Of a DNA stretch of 64,000 nt, positions 9,575 through 18,135 are shown piece by piece (positions within the stretch are counted from its first letter, which is position 1; each line of letters begins with the position of its first letter). Origin of the DNA: Chitinophagaceae bacterium (GTDB lineage Bacteria > Bacteroidota > Bacteroidia > Chitinophagales > Chitinophagaceae); the NCBI GenBank assembly GCA_019638475.1, contig JAHBTR010000001.1:558001-622000 (forward strand), written 5' to 3'. A program made the translations under genes and the position numbers. The notes below the pieces were generated by a model, which saw only the letters and a program-made list of their open reading frames with translations, searched no databases and was not told the origin of the DNA.

Positions 9575-10699
9575 TTAATTGGCACATTGTTCTACCATAT
9601 TCCATAATTTTTCAGCACTATTTTCCCACGAAAATTGAGAGCTTTGTATAAAAGCATTTTCTATTAATTGATTTCTTAAATTTTCATCTTTATACAACAA
9701 CATTATTTGTTGTGCAATATCATTTTCATCTTCAGGATTAAAAGTAAGGGCTGTATTGCCAACTATTTCTGTAAAATAATCTGTATTGCTACATGCAACA
9801 GAAACTTTGCTTTGCATTGTATTAATAATGGTAAAAGAGCTTTCTTCTTGAATATTTGTAGCTATTAATGTATAAGCAGATGATATAATTGATGACAGTT
9901 GTTTTGTATGTAGCTTATCAAGCCAAATAACATCTTCTCTATATTTATACGTTTTTAATTTTTCTTTAATAGCAGCATCATTTTTTGATGGCTCAATTAC
10001 AAACAATAATTTCATACTGCTTTGTAATCTTTTTTTGAATAGTGAAAATGCTTTTAGGAGGGTTAAAATATTATTGGCAGTATGTGTAGTACCTATGTAT
10101 AAGAAATAAGCATTGCCATTTGTATAATGTTGTTTTATTTTATCTATTTCATTTAATAATTGTTGTTGTACAGTAGCTTTTTTTCCAAATGGAATAGTGT
10201 GTATTTTATTTTTTGCTATTTTAAAATGCTTTTGCAATGCTTGATTACTGTAATTATTAGTAGTAACTATGGCTGCTGCTTTTTGCAAATATTTTTTTTG
10301 AAAAAATTTGTAGAACAATAATTCTTTTGTGTTAAAATAGTTAGGGTTTTGGATAAATAAGGTATTAAACAACGTAATTATTTGAGGTGTTTTTATGGTT
10401 GTACTACATCTATGGTCAAAATGTAATACAATATCGGCTTTAAATTTTTTGATAATAAAGGCAAGGGTTACATTGTACCAATATTGTATAGATAAATTAT
10501 GCTTGCTTTTGAGTAATATTTTTTGTAGAGTAATATTTTTTTGTTGAAAATTTTTTGGTTCAAATGCAGGATTAAGTAATAAAAGAAATTCGTGTTCAGG
10601 GTGCTGTACTACCAATCTTTGTACTATTTCATACATATAAGTATTATAAATAGCCACATTATACTGCTGCGATAATTTTGTATTTATAACAATACGCAT
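9575..10699 (-). CDS. Glycosyltransferase, group 1 (GT4-like)
   Basis: This protein of about 374 residues has the two-lobed architecture of GT-B glycosyltransferases. The N-terminal lobe begins MRIVINTKLSQQYNVAIY. The C-terminal lobe carries YFLYIGTTHTANNILTLLKAFSLFKK near 205, DVIWLDKLHTKQLSSIISSAYTLI near 265 and a Glu-containing EESSFTIINTMQSKVSVACS segment, the nucleotide-sugar binding region of GT4 enzymes. It would transfer a sugar to a surface glycan or lipid; donor and acceptor are unknown. The start at 10699 is chosen because a TACATTTG box lies just upstream and overlaps the alternative TTG start. It is divergent from the radical SAM gene. Confidence 0.82.
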   Translation of the reverse strand: MRIVINTKLSQQYNVAIYNTYMYEIVQRLVVQHPEHEFLLLLNPAFEPKNFQQKNITLQKILLKSKHNLSIQYWYNVTLAFIIKKFKADIVLHFDHRCSTTIKTPQIITLFNTLFIQNPNYFNTKELLFYKFFQKKYLQKAAAIVTTNNYSNQALQKHFKIAKNKIHTIPFGKKATVQQQLLNEIDKIKQHYTNGNAYFLYIGTTHTANNILTLLKAFSLFKKRLQSSMKLLFVIEPSKNDAAIKEKLKTYKYREDVIWLDKLHTKQLSSIISSAYTLIATNIQEESSFTIINTMQSKVSVACSNTDYFTEIVGNTALTFNPEDENDIAQQIMLLYKDENLRNQLIENAFIQSSQFSWENSAEKLWNMVEQCAN

Positions 10700-10705
10700 A
10701 GTTTG

Positions 10706-10713
10706 CAAATGTA
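10706..10713 (-). promoter_or_regulatory. Predicted -7 box of the glycosyltransferase gene
   Basis: The octamer TACATTTG on the reverse strand ends 6 bases before the ATG at 10699. Transcription would then begin at or next to the start codon, giving a leaderless or near-leaderless message. No convincing -33 element is seen. Confidence 0.4.
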
Positions 10714-10879
10714 TAGTATGAAGTATTAATGGCTATTTTATATAAAAATTGGTTCAATACTTTTTTATAGAAAAGTGTCATCTACCGCCTTTGTAAATAG
10801 CTATTTGTTTGCTAAAAAAGGAAATTATATTTTTTATCATGTTAGCTGTTAGGTACTTACTTATTTTTACACCCATACT

Positions 10880-11914
10880 ATGACATATTTTAACTTAAAC
10901 GACTCACTTAATTTTTTATCTAAACTTACTATTCGTAGGTCATGGAATGCTTTTAAAGTATTGCTAAGTTATCAACTTACTAAACTGTTAAGTAAACCTA
11001 TTCAATGGGGTTATCCTATGTCTATTTCTTTTGAGCCAACTACAAGTTGTAATCTTCGTTGCCCTGAATGTCCCAGTGGTTTAAGGCAATTTTCCAGACC
11101 AACAGGAATGTTAAAGCAAGATTTTTTTTCAAAAACAATAGATGAAATTTATAAAGAGTTGATGTACCTAATTTTTTATTTTCAAGGTGAGCCATATTTG
11201 AATCCTAATTTTTTAGATATGGTAAAATATGCACATGATAAAGGTATATACACAGCAACCAGCACCAATGCCCATTACATGACAGATGCAAATGCAAAAA
11301 AAACAATAGAAAGCGGTTTAGATAGATTAATTATTTCTATAGATGGCACTACACAAGAAGTGTATCAACAATATAGAAGAGGAGGTAAATTAGAAAAAGT
11401 AATAGAAGGAGCTAAAAATATTGTAAAGTGGAAAAAAGAAATGAATAGTAAAACGCCTTTTATTATTTTTCAATTTTTGGTAGTAAGACACAATGAGCAT
11501 CAAATAGAAGATGTGAAAAAATTAGGAAAAGAAATAGGAGTGGACCAAGTTCGTTTTAAAACAGCACAGGTATATGATTATGAAAATGACCCTAATAATT
11601 TAATACCAACTATTGAAAAATATAGTCGTTATAAAAAAGATAGAAAGGGAAATGCTACAATTAAAAATGGAATGGCAAACCATTGTTGGAGGTTATGGCA
11701 AGCCAATGTAATAACATGGGATGGTAAAGTTGTGCCTTGTTGTTTTGATAAAGATGCCACACATCAATTAGGCGATTTGACCAATCAAGGATTTAAAGAT
11801 ATATGGCACAATAAGCAATACAAACAATTTAGGTCTGCCATTACTAAAGGACGAAAAAATATAGATATTTGTGCTAATTGTAGTGAAGGGTTAAGGGTTT
11901 GGGAAAAAGGGTAG
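10880..11914 (+). CDS. Radical SAM protein with SPASM domain
   Basis: This 344-residue enzyme has the radical SAM cluster motif CNLRCPEC (Cys57, Cys61, Cys64), which binds a [4Fe-4S] cluster and S-adenosylmethionine. The C-terminus has a SPASM-type set of cysteines (HCWRLW, VPCCFDKD, ICANC) that would hold one or two auxiliary clusters. The middle GEPYLNP and LDRLIISIDGTTQEVYQQYR are standard barrel elements. SPASM enzymes modify peptides, proteins or sugars, but the substrate cannot be read here: no small precursor-peptide gene is visible next to it. It is divergent from a glycosyltransferase and upstream of two T9SS cargo genes, so surface glycan or peptide modification is possible but unproven. 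Confidence 0.88.
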   Translation: MTYFNLNDSLNFLSKLTIRRSWNAFKVLLSYQLTKLLSKPIQWGYPMSISFEPTTSCNLRCPECPSGLRQFSRPTGMLKQDFFSKTIDEIYKELMYLIFYFQGEPYLNPNFLDMVKYAHDKGIYTATSTNAHYMTDANAKKTIESGLDRLIISIDGTTQEVYQQYRRGGKLEKVIEGAKNIVKWKKEMNSKTPFIIFQFLVVRHNEHQIEDVKKLGKEIGVDQVRFKTAQVYDYENDPNNLIPTIEKYSRYKKDRKGNATIKNGMANHCWRLWQANVITWDGKVVPCCFDKDATHQLGDLTNQGFKDIWHNKQYKQFRSAITKGRKNIDICANCSEGLRVWEKG

Positions 11915-11976
11915 GGAAATTATTTTTACAATTCAGCTAAAAGGTATAGCTTAGTGGCATAAAATATACTGCTGCT

Positions 11977-13956
11977 ATGAAACACTTACTCCTTACACTC
12001 ATTATGCTATTGTACATAACAACTTTTGTACAAGCACAAACCGTTGCTATTGATGCTCCTTTATTTGGTACCAGTGGCAATGTAGTAACAGGCACTTCTA
12101 ACTATGCTGCTTCAGAAGCTATTTATTATGATTCGGAAATTGGTTCAAATAATTTTACTACTGCAGCAACAGCTATTAACAGAATTGAATTTAGTGTAAA
12201 TGCAATAGGCACAAGTACTAATTTCAATAATTTTAGAATCTATATGCAAAATGTTCCTGCTTCTATTACAACATTTGCTACAGGAACATATACTACTACT
12301 GGTTATACTATGGTGTACAATGGTAGTATTACTATCAATACAACAGGATGGATAGGCGTTAATTTATCTACAACTTTTATAAGAAATGCAGGAGATAACT
12401 TGCAAATTTTAATTGAAAGAGCAGATGGAGTAGCACATGCTAATTTTTCTTTTAACTGTGTAAATGAACAATCTGCTCCTACAAATACCAGAAGGTATAA
12501 TGGAGCATCTGCATTAAGTGGTTCTACTCAATTAACAACTTCTCTTTTTAGAGCATCTATTCGTTTAAAGCATACTATACCTGATGACTTATCAGTAGAT
12601 AAAATTGAAACTCTTGGCAAAGTTTCTTCAGAGTATGGAACGCCCTATACTGTAAAAGCGATTGTAAGTAATCAAGGTACAAATACAAAACCAAGTGGTA
12701 CAGTTGTTTCCTTAAATATATCAGGTGCAAATTCATTTACTGATACAAAAACTATTGCTACAAATTTGGCACCAGGTGCTTCCTATACTGTAACTTTTAA
12801 TCCTATAACCAATTTAACTGCTACAGGAAACAATACAGTATCTGTATATGTTCCTGCTGATGGAAATATTGACAATGATACTGCAAAATATAATCAAGAA
12901 GTAACTTATGACAGATTTGGCTATTTAGATACCAGCATTGCAGTTTCAAGTATTGGCTATAATGCAGGTTCTGGTTTTTTACTAAATAAGCACAAGTTTT
13001 CAAGTTCAATTCTAATTACAGGAATAAGGGCTTTTATCAGGTCAAAAAACAATACAATGTTTGGTGTAGTTTGTGATTCTATGGGAAATATTATAGGACA
13101 AACACCAGACTATACTTTGCAAGTAGCAGATAGCAATACCTATGTTACGTTTAATTTTACTGCACCAATTTCTATTTCTAAAGATTCCTTGTTTTATATA
13201 GGTATTGCTCAAAAAGCAGGTACTTATGGATATTATCCTTTAGGCTCTCAAAGAGAAACGCCAGCAAGAGAAAATACATTTGCAGGTATTTCTGGATTAA
13301 CAGGGGGTAGTATTTCGTTTTATACAACACTTGGTAGGTTTATGATTGAGGGTATTGCTATGAAGTCATTACCATTAACATTAGCTTACTTTAATGGTAG
13401 GGTTATCAACAACAAAGTAGAACTAACTTGGGCTACTTTAACAGAAACAAATACAAGTCTATTTGAAATAGAACGATTAGATAATCTTTCAGATAAATGG
13501 CAAACAATAACTAAAATAAAAGCAAGTGAAAACTCATCTTCTATCAAACATTATATTGCTTATAATAATGATGTAAAAAAAGGAAAATATCAATATAGGT
13601 TAAAAATGATTGATAAAGATGGCTCTTTTGCCTATAGCCCTATTGTTGCATTAGAAGTAAATGATAAAAATATATTTGTGCTACACCAAAACTATCCTAA
13701 CCCAGTAAGAAAAAACACACAAATAAACTATCAGATACCAACAGAAGGAAAGGTAATTATTGAATTATACAATCAAGAAGGTAAAAAAATAACTACTTTA
13801 CTAAATCAGCAACAAGTAGCAGGTAATTATAATGTAACTATCAATACAACTCAATTAAGGTTAATTACAGGTAATTATCAATATAAAATAATGGTAACAG
13901 GAGCTAAAAATGAACTGTTATATACTGCTACAAAAACTATGGTAGTAATACAGTAA
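11977..13956 (+). CDS. T9SS type A sorting-domain secreted protein
   Basis: This 659-residue protein is a secreted or cell-surface cargo of the type IX secretion system. It has a signal peptide (residues 1-21, ending VQAQ). Next come an N-terminal beta-sandwich region (about 22-200), a CARDB-like Ig domain (about 208-310, with LAPGASYTVTF), a jelly-roll-like region with YYPLGSQ near 425, an FN3-like segment (LPLTLAYFNGRVINNKVELTW near 465), and a C-terminal T9SS sorting domain beginning NYPNP near 573 and ending in a basic, Val-rich tail. No catalytic residues are evident; it looks adhesive or structural. From about residue 205 onward it is collinear with the next gene. A terminator follows. 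Confidence 0.85.
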   Translation: MKHLLLTLIMLLYITTFVQAQTVAIDAPLFGTSGNVVTGTSNYAASEAIYYDSEIGSNNFTTAATAINRIEFSVNAIGTSTNFNNFRIYMQNVPASITTFATGTYTTTGYTMVYNGSITINTTGWIGVNLSTTFIRNAGDNLQILIERADGVAHANFSFNCVNEQSAPTNTRRYNGASALSGSTQLTTSLFRASIRLKHTIPDDLSVDKIETLGKVSSEYGTPYTVKAIVSNQGTNTKPSGTVVSLNISGANSFTDTKTIATNLAPGASYTVTFNPITNLTATGNNTVSVYVPADGNIDNDTAKYNQEVTYDRFGYLDTSIAVSSIGYNAGSGFLLNKHKFSSSILITGIRAFIRSKNNTMFGVVCDSMGNIIGQTPDYTLQVADSNTYVTFNFTAPISISKDSLFYIGIAQKAGTYGYYPLGSQRETPARENTFAGISGLTGGSISFYTTLGRFMIEGIAMKSLPLTLAYFNGRVINNKVELTWATLTETNTSLFEIERLDNLSDKWQTITKIKASENSSSIKHYIAYNNDVKKGKYQYRLKMIDKDGSFAYSPIVALEVNDKNIFVLHQNYPNPVRKNTQINYQIPTEGKVIIELYNQEGKKITTLLNQQQVAGNYNVTINTTQLRLITGNYQYKIMVTGAKNELLYTATKTMVVIQ

Positions 13957-13989
13957 GTATAGGTTGATTGTTCTGTTTTTATATCTGTT

Positions 13990-14012
13990 CAAAGCCCCAT
14001 TATGGGGCTTTG
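13990..14012 (+). terminator. Rho-independent terminator
   Basis: The inverted repeat CAAAGCCCCAT, one T, ATGGGGCTTTG is perfect over 11 pairs (in practice a 9-pair stem with a 5-base loop) and is followed by AATATTTT. It lies 34 bases after the first T9SS cargo gene and would end its transcript before the promoter of the next gene. Confidence 0.8.
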
Positions 14013-14053
14013 AATATTTTAGTCAAAACCCAATAAAAATTTTCTAAAAAAAA

Positions 14054-14083
14054 TTTGTTACTCTCAATTTTACACTATCTTTA
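14054..14083 (+). promoter_or_regulatory. Predicted promoter of the second T9SS cargo gene
   Basis: TTTG at 14054-14057, a spacer of 18 bases, and TATCTTTA at 14076-14083 fit the Bacteroidota promoter plan with one mismatch in the last base. Transcription would begin near 14090, giving a leader of about 30 bases before the ATG at 14121. Confidence 0.5.
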
Positions 14084-14120
14084 CACCGCTATTCAATTAA
14101 TTTATTTTAAAATAAAATTT

Positions 14121-16142
14121 ATGAAAAAAATTTACCTTTTATTGGTTGCTATTGCATTGCATGTTTCAGGCATTGTAACAGCCCAGGTAAACTCTCTTAC
14201 AGAGGGTTTTAATGCTCCTTCACCAACGGGATGGGTTGCTCAGAATTTAAGTACTAATGCTTCTGCAAATACATGGACATCAGGTAGCGCATCTGCTGCA
14301 AGTGGTGCTATTACTCCTAAAGCAGGTGCTGGCTTTGCTGTAATCAATTATACTGCTATTGCCTCTGGTTCAGGTACTATTAGTAGCTGGTATATTTCTC
14401 CACAGGTAAACCTAAAAGATGGTGCTGCTATATCTTTTTATACTATGGCTCCATCTCCATCTTATCCAGATAGACTTCAAGTAAGATTAAGTGTTTCTGG
14501 TGCAAGTACCAATGCTGGTTCATCTCCAACAGATGTGGGAGACTTTACTATATTAGCTTGTGATGTTAATCCTACTTTATCTGATGATGTAACCAGTACA
14601 GGGGGCTGTGGTAATCCATATCCTACAACTTGGACTAAATATACCATTATTGTATCAGGCGTTGGTGCTACTCCAGTTGCAGGAAGAGTTGCTTTCAGGT
14701 ACTTTGTTGATGATGGAGGTCCAAATGGTAACAACTCTAACATAATTGGATTAGATGAGTTTGAATACGCTCAAGCACCTATAAACAATGATTTAGCAGT
14801 ACAAAGTGTTTATTCTTTGGGTAAGTACCCTGTAGGCTCGGCTGTTAATAGTGCAACTACAGCAGTTGTTTTAAATAACGGTGGAAGCACATTAACTAAT
14901 GTACCGGTTACACTTTCTGTTACTGGAGCTAATACACATAACTCTACAGAATATGTCAGTAGCTTGGCTCCAGGGGCAACAGCTACACTTACATTTAGCA
15001 GTTATGCACCTACTAATACAGGAGTGAATACTCTTACAGTATCTGCTCCTTCTGATGACAATAATGCAAACAATAGTGCTTCTTTTATACATAGAACTGT
15101 TATTGATACTATAGCACATTTTACTGACTCAGCTTCAACAGGTAGTATTGGTTATAATACTGGGACAGGAAATATTTGTGCTAAATATTCATTCAATCAG
15201 GTAAGTAATATAACGAAGATTGTAGTGTCTATTGCCAATAATCCTGCAAGTGTAGGGAAGTCTATAAGAGGTGTTGTATTTACTGCTACGGGCACTATTA
15301 TAGATTCAACAGATATATATGTTATTCAAAGTGGAGATATTAATAAGGTTATTGCCATACCATTTATAACCCCTGTTCCTGTTGATGCTAATACTGATTA
15401 TTTAATAGGTATTCTTCAACTTGCAGGAACCCCTGGATATTACCCTATAGGTGCACAACCAGAAGTGCCAACTAGGTCTAATATTTACTATTCAGTTACA
15501 CGTGGTGGTGGTACACCTTCTATGACTAATACTCTTAATCGTCTTATGCTTGGTGCTATATTTTCGAATGCAGCAACTCCTGTTACATTTACTTCTTTCA
15601 CAGGAGAAAAATCAGGTAATCGTAACATACTTTCATGGACAACAGCTACAGAAGCCAATAATAAAGGTTTTGAATTACAACGTAGTGTAAATGGAATAGA
15701 ATTTAGTACTGTTACGTTTATACCAAGTAAAGCCGAAAATGGTACAAGTAATGTTGAGTTGGCTTATACTTATACTGATAAAGCAAGCTCCACCAATATT
15801 TACTACCAATTAAAACAAATAGATAAAGATGGTAAATATGCTTATTCCAATACTGTGGTAATTAAAGGAGAAAAGCCAACCAGATTTGATATAGTAAATA
15901 TTTATCCTAATCCAGCTAAAGATAGATTAAGTGTAACCGTTACTGCTCCTAAAGCATCACAAGCTACACTAACTATTACCGATATGACTGGTAAAATTGT
16001 AATGCAACAAAACAATCAGTTAACATTGGGAGAAAACAATATTTCTATTAATGTAGTAGCATTAAATACAGGTAATTACATTATTAAATTATCTTGTGCA
16101 GATGGTTGCGAATCTTCTATTCAGAAATTTATTAAACAATAA
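14121..16142 (+). CDS. T9SS type A sorting-domain secreted protein, paralogue
   Basis: This 673-residue T9SS cargo protein starts at 14121, where MKKIYLLLVAIALHVSG begins a good signal peptide; the frame is open 66 bases further upstream, but that extension is not protein-like. The N-terminal domain (about 25-220, with LTEGFNAPSPTGWVAQN and SSWYISPQVNL) resembles a choice-of-anchor J or MAM-like carbohydrate-binding sandwich. Then come a CARDB-like Ig domain (NNDLAVQSVYSLGKYP), a jelly-roll region with YYPIGAQ, an FN3-like domain and a T9SS sorting domain (IYPNPAKDRLSV). The last 450 residues parallel the upstream gene. Function is unknown; an adhesin or surface binding role is plausible. Confidence 0.85.
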   Translation: MKKIYLLLVAIALHVSGIVTAQVNSLTEGFNAPSPTGWVAQNLSTNASANTWTSGSASAASGAITPKAGAGFAVINYTAIASGSGTISSWYISPQVNLKDGAAISFYTMAPSPSYPDRLQVRLSVSGASTNAGSSPTDVGDFTILACDVNPTLSDDVTSTGGCGNPYPTTWTKYTIIVSGVGATPVAGRVAFRYFVDDGGPNGNNSNIIGLDEFEYAQAPINNDLAVQSVYSLGKYPVGSAVNSATTAVVLNNGGSTLTNVPVTLSVTGANTHNSTEYVSSLAPGATATLTFSSYAPTNTGVNTLTVSAPSDDNNANNSASFIHRTVIDTIAHFTDSASTGSIGYNTGTGNICAKYSFNQVSNITKIVVSIANNPASVGKSIRGVVFTATGTIIDSTDIYVIQSGDINKVIAIPFITPVPVDANTDYLIGILQLAGTPGYYPIGAQPEVPTRSNIYYSVTRGGGTPSMTNTLNRLMLGAIFSNAATPVTFTSFTGEKSGNRNILSWTTATEANNKGFELQRSVNGIEFSTVTFIPSKAENGTSNVELAYTYTDKASSTNIYYQLKQIDKDGKYAYSNTVVIKGEKPTRFDIVNIYPNPAKDRLSVTVTAPKASQATLTITDMTGKIVMQQNNQLTLGENNISINVVALNTGNYIIKLSCADGCESSIQKFIKQ

Positions 16143-16163
16143 TTTTTGTATAGTAATCATACC

Positions 16164-16198
16164 AAAAATAGAGGCTGCCTTAGGCAGCCTCTATTTTT
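16164..16198. terminator. Bidirectional terminator
   Basis: AAAAATAGAGGCTGCCT and its exact complement form a 17-pair stem around a single T. The A tract on one side and the T tract on the other allow termination in both directions. It lies between the convergent second T9SS cargo gene and lhgO. Confidence 0.9.
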
Positions 16199-16217
16199 AT
16201 AGATAGTTCTTATGTCT

Positions 16218-17438
16218 TTACAATAAATTAAAATATTGAGTAGCCATTCGTTGCACTTCTGTACCAATAGCCAAAGAAGCTGTAGCAGCAGGTGATGGTG
16301 CATTTAAAATATGCAAAGCATTGCCTTGATGTTCTATTTTAAAATCATCTACCATTTTTCCTTCTTGAGATAGTAGCATAGCACGTACACCAGCCCTTCC
16401 TGGTTTTATATCTTTCATTTCTAAACTTGGAATTAAAGCCTGTAATCTTTGAAGAAATAATTTTTTAGAAAATGCTCTTCTATATTCATCTAATCCAAAA
16501 CGCCAATTATCAAAAAAGAATTTCCATGTACCACCAAAACCAAAAGCCTCTACTGTATCTTTTAAAGAAAAATCTGTTTTACCATATCCTTCTCGTTTAA
16601 AAACAAAAACAGCATTTGGCCCACACTCTGTATCTCCATTAATCATTCTTGTAAAATGTACACCCAAAAAAGGATATTTAGGATTAGGCACAGGATAAAT
16701 TAAATTCTTTACTTTATGTATTCCTTCTTCTGTTAGTTCATAATAATCTCCTCTAAAACCAATAATTTCTGCATCAGTTTTTACACCTTCTTTTCTTGCA
16801 AGTCTGTCAGATTGCAAACCACCACAAGTAATTACATATTTTGTATCAAAATTTCCTTGATTAGTAATAACAGTTGTGCAATCTGTATGTTTTTCAAAAG
16901 CTGTTACTTCATGCTTGGTAAGAACTTTACTATGTTTAAATGTAGCATGAATTAATGCTACATATTTTTCTGCTACATCAGCATAGTTTATAATACCTGT
17001 ACAAGGCACCCAAATACCTTCTATACCTGTGCAATAAGGCTCTATTTCTTTTATTTGATTGGCATTAATAAGTTCTATTCCTTCTACTCCATTTTGCAAT
17101 CCATTATTAAATACTTTGTGCATGTGGTCTAATTCAGCTTGTTTGGTAGCTACAATTACTTTACCACAAATGTCATGTTGTATATTATGCTCCTTAGCAA
17201 AAGCTACTAACTCCCTTCTTCCATCTACACAATTTTTAGCTTTATAAGAACCTGGCTTATAATAAATACCAGAGTGAATAACTCCAGAATTACGACCTGT
17301 TTGATGTGCTGCAACTTTTGCTTCTTTTTCAAGAACCAATATTTTCTTTTCAGGATATTGCCTATTTATTTTAAAAGCAGAAGCCAATCCTACTATTCCT
17401 CCACCTACAACTATTATATCATATTGTTCATTTGACAT
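16218..17438 (-). CDS. lhgO: L-2-hydroxyglutarate oxidase
   Basis: This FAD-dependent oxidoreductase of the DAO/GlpA superfamily oxidises L-2-hydroxyglutarate to 2-oxoglutarate and passes electrons to the membrane. The N-terminal dinucleotide-binding fold is clear (YDIIVVGGGIVGLASAF, residues 6-22). It is followed by HQTGRNSGVIHSGIYYKPGS, the block typical of LhgO/L2HGDH, and a C-terminal region with PGRAGVRAML and NAPSPAATASLAIG. The length of 406 residues is normal. Flavin-family relatives such as GlpD exist, but the HSGIYY block favours this assignment. It is divergent from rimP and convergent with a T9SS cargo gene. Confidence 0.88.
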   Translation of the reverse strand: MSNEQYDIIVVGGGIVGLASAFKINRQYPEKKILVLEKEAKVAAHQTGRNSGVIHSGIYYKPGSYKAKNCVDGRRELVAFAKEHNIQHDICGKVIVATKQAELDHMHKVFNNGLQNGVEGIELINANQIKEIEPYCTGIEGIWVPCTGIINYADVAEKYVALIHATFKHSKVLTKHEVTAFEKHTDCTTVITNQGNFDTKYVITCGGLQSDRLARKEGVKTDAEIIGFRGDYYELTEEGIHKVKNLIYPVPNPKYPFLGVHFTRMINGDTECGPNAVFVFKREGYGKTDFSLKDTVEAFGFGGTWKFFFDNWRFGLDEYRRAFSKKLFLQRLQALIPSLEMKDIKPGRAGVRAMLLSQEGKMVDDFKIEHQGNALHILNAPSPAATASLAIGTEVQRMATQYFNLL

Positions 17439-17530
17439 ATATTCTTATCAATAAAAGGTTACAAATATGCTTTCGGTATTACAAAGGTAATTGATACTAT
17501 TTTGCCTAAGGCAATACCTCTATACAAAAT

Positions 17531-17561
17531 TTTGTCAATAATCCGAACTCCCTTACATTTG
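17531..17561 (+). promoter_or_regulatory. Predicted promoter of the rimP-nusA-infB operon
   Basis: TTTG at 17531-17534, a spacer of 19 bases, and TACATTTG at 17554-17561 match the Bacteroidota consensus without error. The expected start of transcription is about 17566-17569, some 50 bases before the rimP ATG, which leaves the hairpin at 17582-17605 in the message. The same TTTGCATTGG context also occurs at the SRP RNA promoter. Confidence 0.7.
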
Positions 17562-17581
17562 CATTGGAAAAAATAACAACT

Positions 17582-17605
17582 GAAAGGAACGAAGTCGTTC
17601 CTTTC
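17582..17605 (+). promoter_or_regulatory. Terminator-like hairpin in the rimP leader
   Basis: GAAAGGAACGA, two bases, then TCGTTCCTTTC make a perfect 11-pair stem, followed directly by TTTTTTAT. This has the form of an intrinsic terminator. It lies between the predicted operon promoter and the rimP start at 17618, so it could work as an attenuator or could protect the 5' end of the message. Which of these it does is inference. Confidence 0.6.
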
Positions 17606-17617
17606 TTTTTTATCAGT

Positions 17618-18088
17618 ATGCCATCAAATACACAATTACAAACAATAGAGCAACTTCTACATGGTTTATTACAAGATGAACCAACCTATTTTTTGGTTCA
17701 ATTACGCATAAAACCTACTAATAATATAAAAATATTTTTAGATGGCGATAATGGCATTACCATAGAGAAGTGTATCAGTTTTAATAGAAAATTATATAAA
17801 CTAATAGAAGAAGCAGGCTTATTTTCTGATGGCGATTATAGTTTAGAAGTTTCAAGCCCTGGCGTAGGAGAACCTTTAAAATTACATCGTCAATATGTAA
17901 AAAATATAGGCAGATGTATAGAAATTGTTTTTAATGACGATACCAAAAAAGAAGGAAAATTATTAACAGTAACAGACGATACTATTACAATAGAATATAC
18001 AGAAGGAAAAGGAAAAAAAGCTATAACACAACAAAATGTAATTTCATTTACTAATATAAAAACAACCACAGTTCAAATTAAATTTTAG
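17618..18088 (+). CDS. rimP: Ribosome maturation factor RimP
   Basis: RimP helps the 30S subunit mature. The protein has the two RimP domains: an N-terminal alpha/beta domain with YFLVQLRIKPTNNIKIFLDGDNGITIEKC and LEVSSPGVGEPL, and a C-terminal SH3-like domain (residues about 95-156). The start at 17618 is preferred. The frame runs upstream to a TTG at 17564, but that lies before the predicted transcription start, and its codons run through the leader hairpin. The length of about 156 residues is normal. It is the first gene of the classical rimP-nusA-infB order, with 47 bases to nusA. Confidence 0.92.
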   Translation: MPSNTQLQTIEQLLHGLLQDEPTYFLVQLRIKPTNNIKIFLDGDNGITIEKCISFNRKLYKLIEEAGLFSDGDYSLEVSSPGVGEPLKLHRQYVKNIGRCIEIVFNDDTKKEGKLLTVTDDTITIEYTEGKGKKAITQQNVISFTNIKTTTVQIKF

Positions 18089-18135
18089 CAACGTAAAAGC
18101 ACCAACAATGTGCTTTGGTTTAAAACTTAAATAAT

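Noticed and set aside
17564..17617. N-terminal extension of RimP from TTG
   Set aside because: The codons lie within the leader hairpin, and the TTG is at or before the predicted transcription start; the ATG at 17618 gives the normal length.
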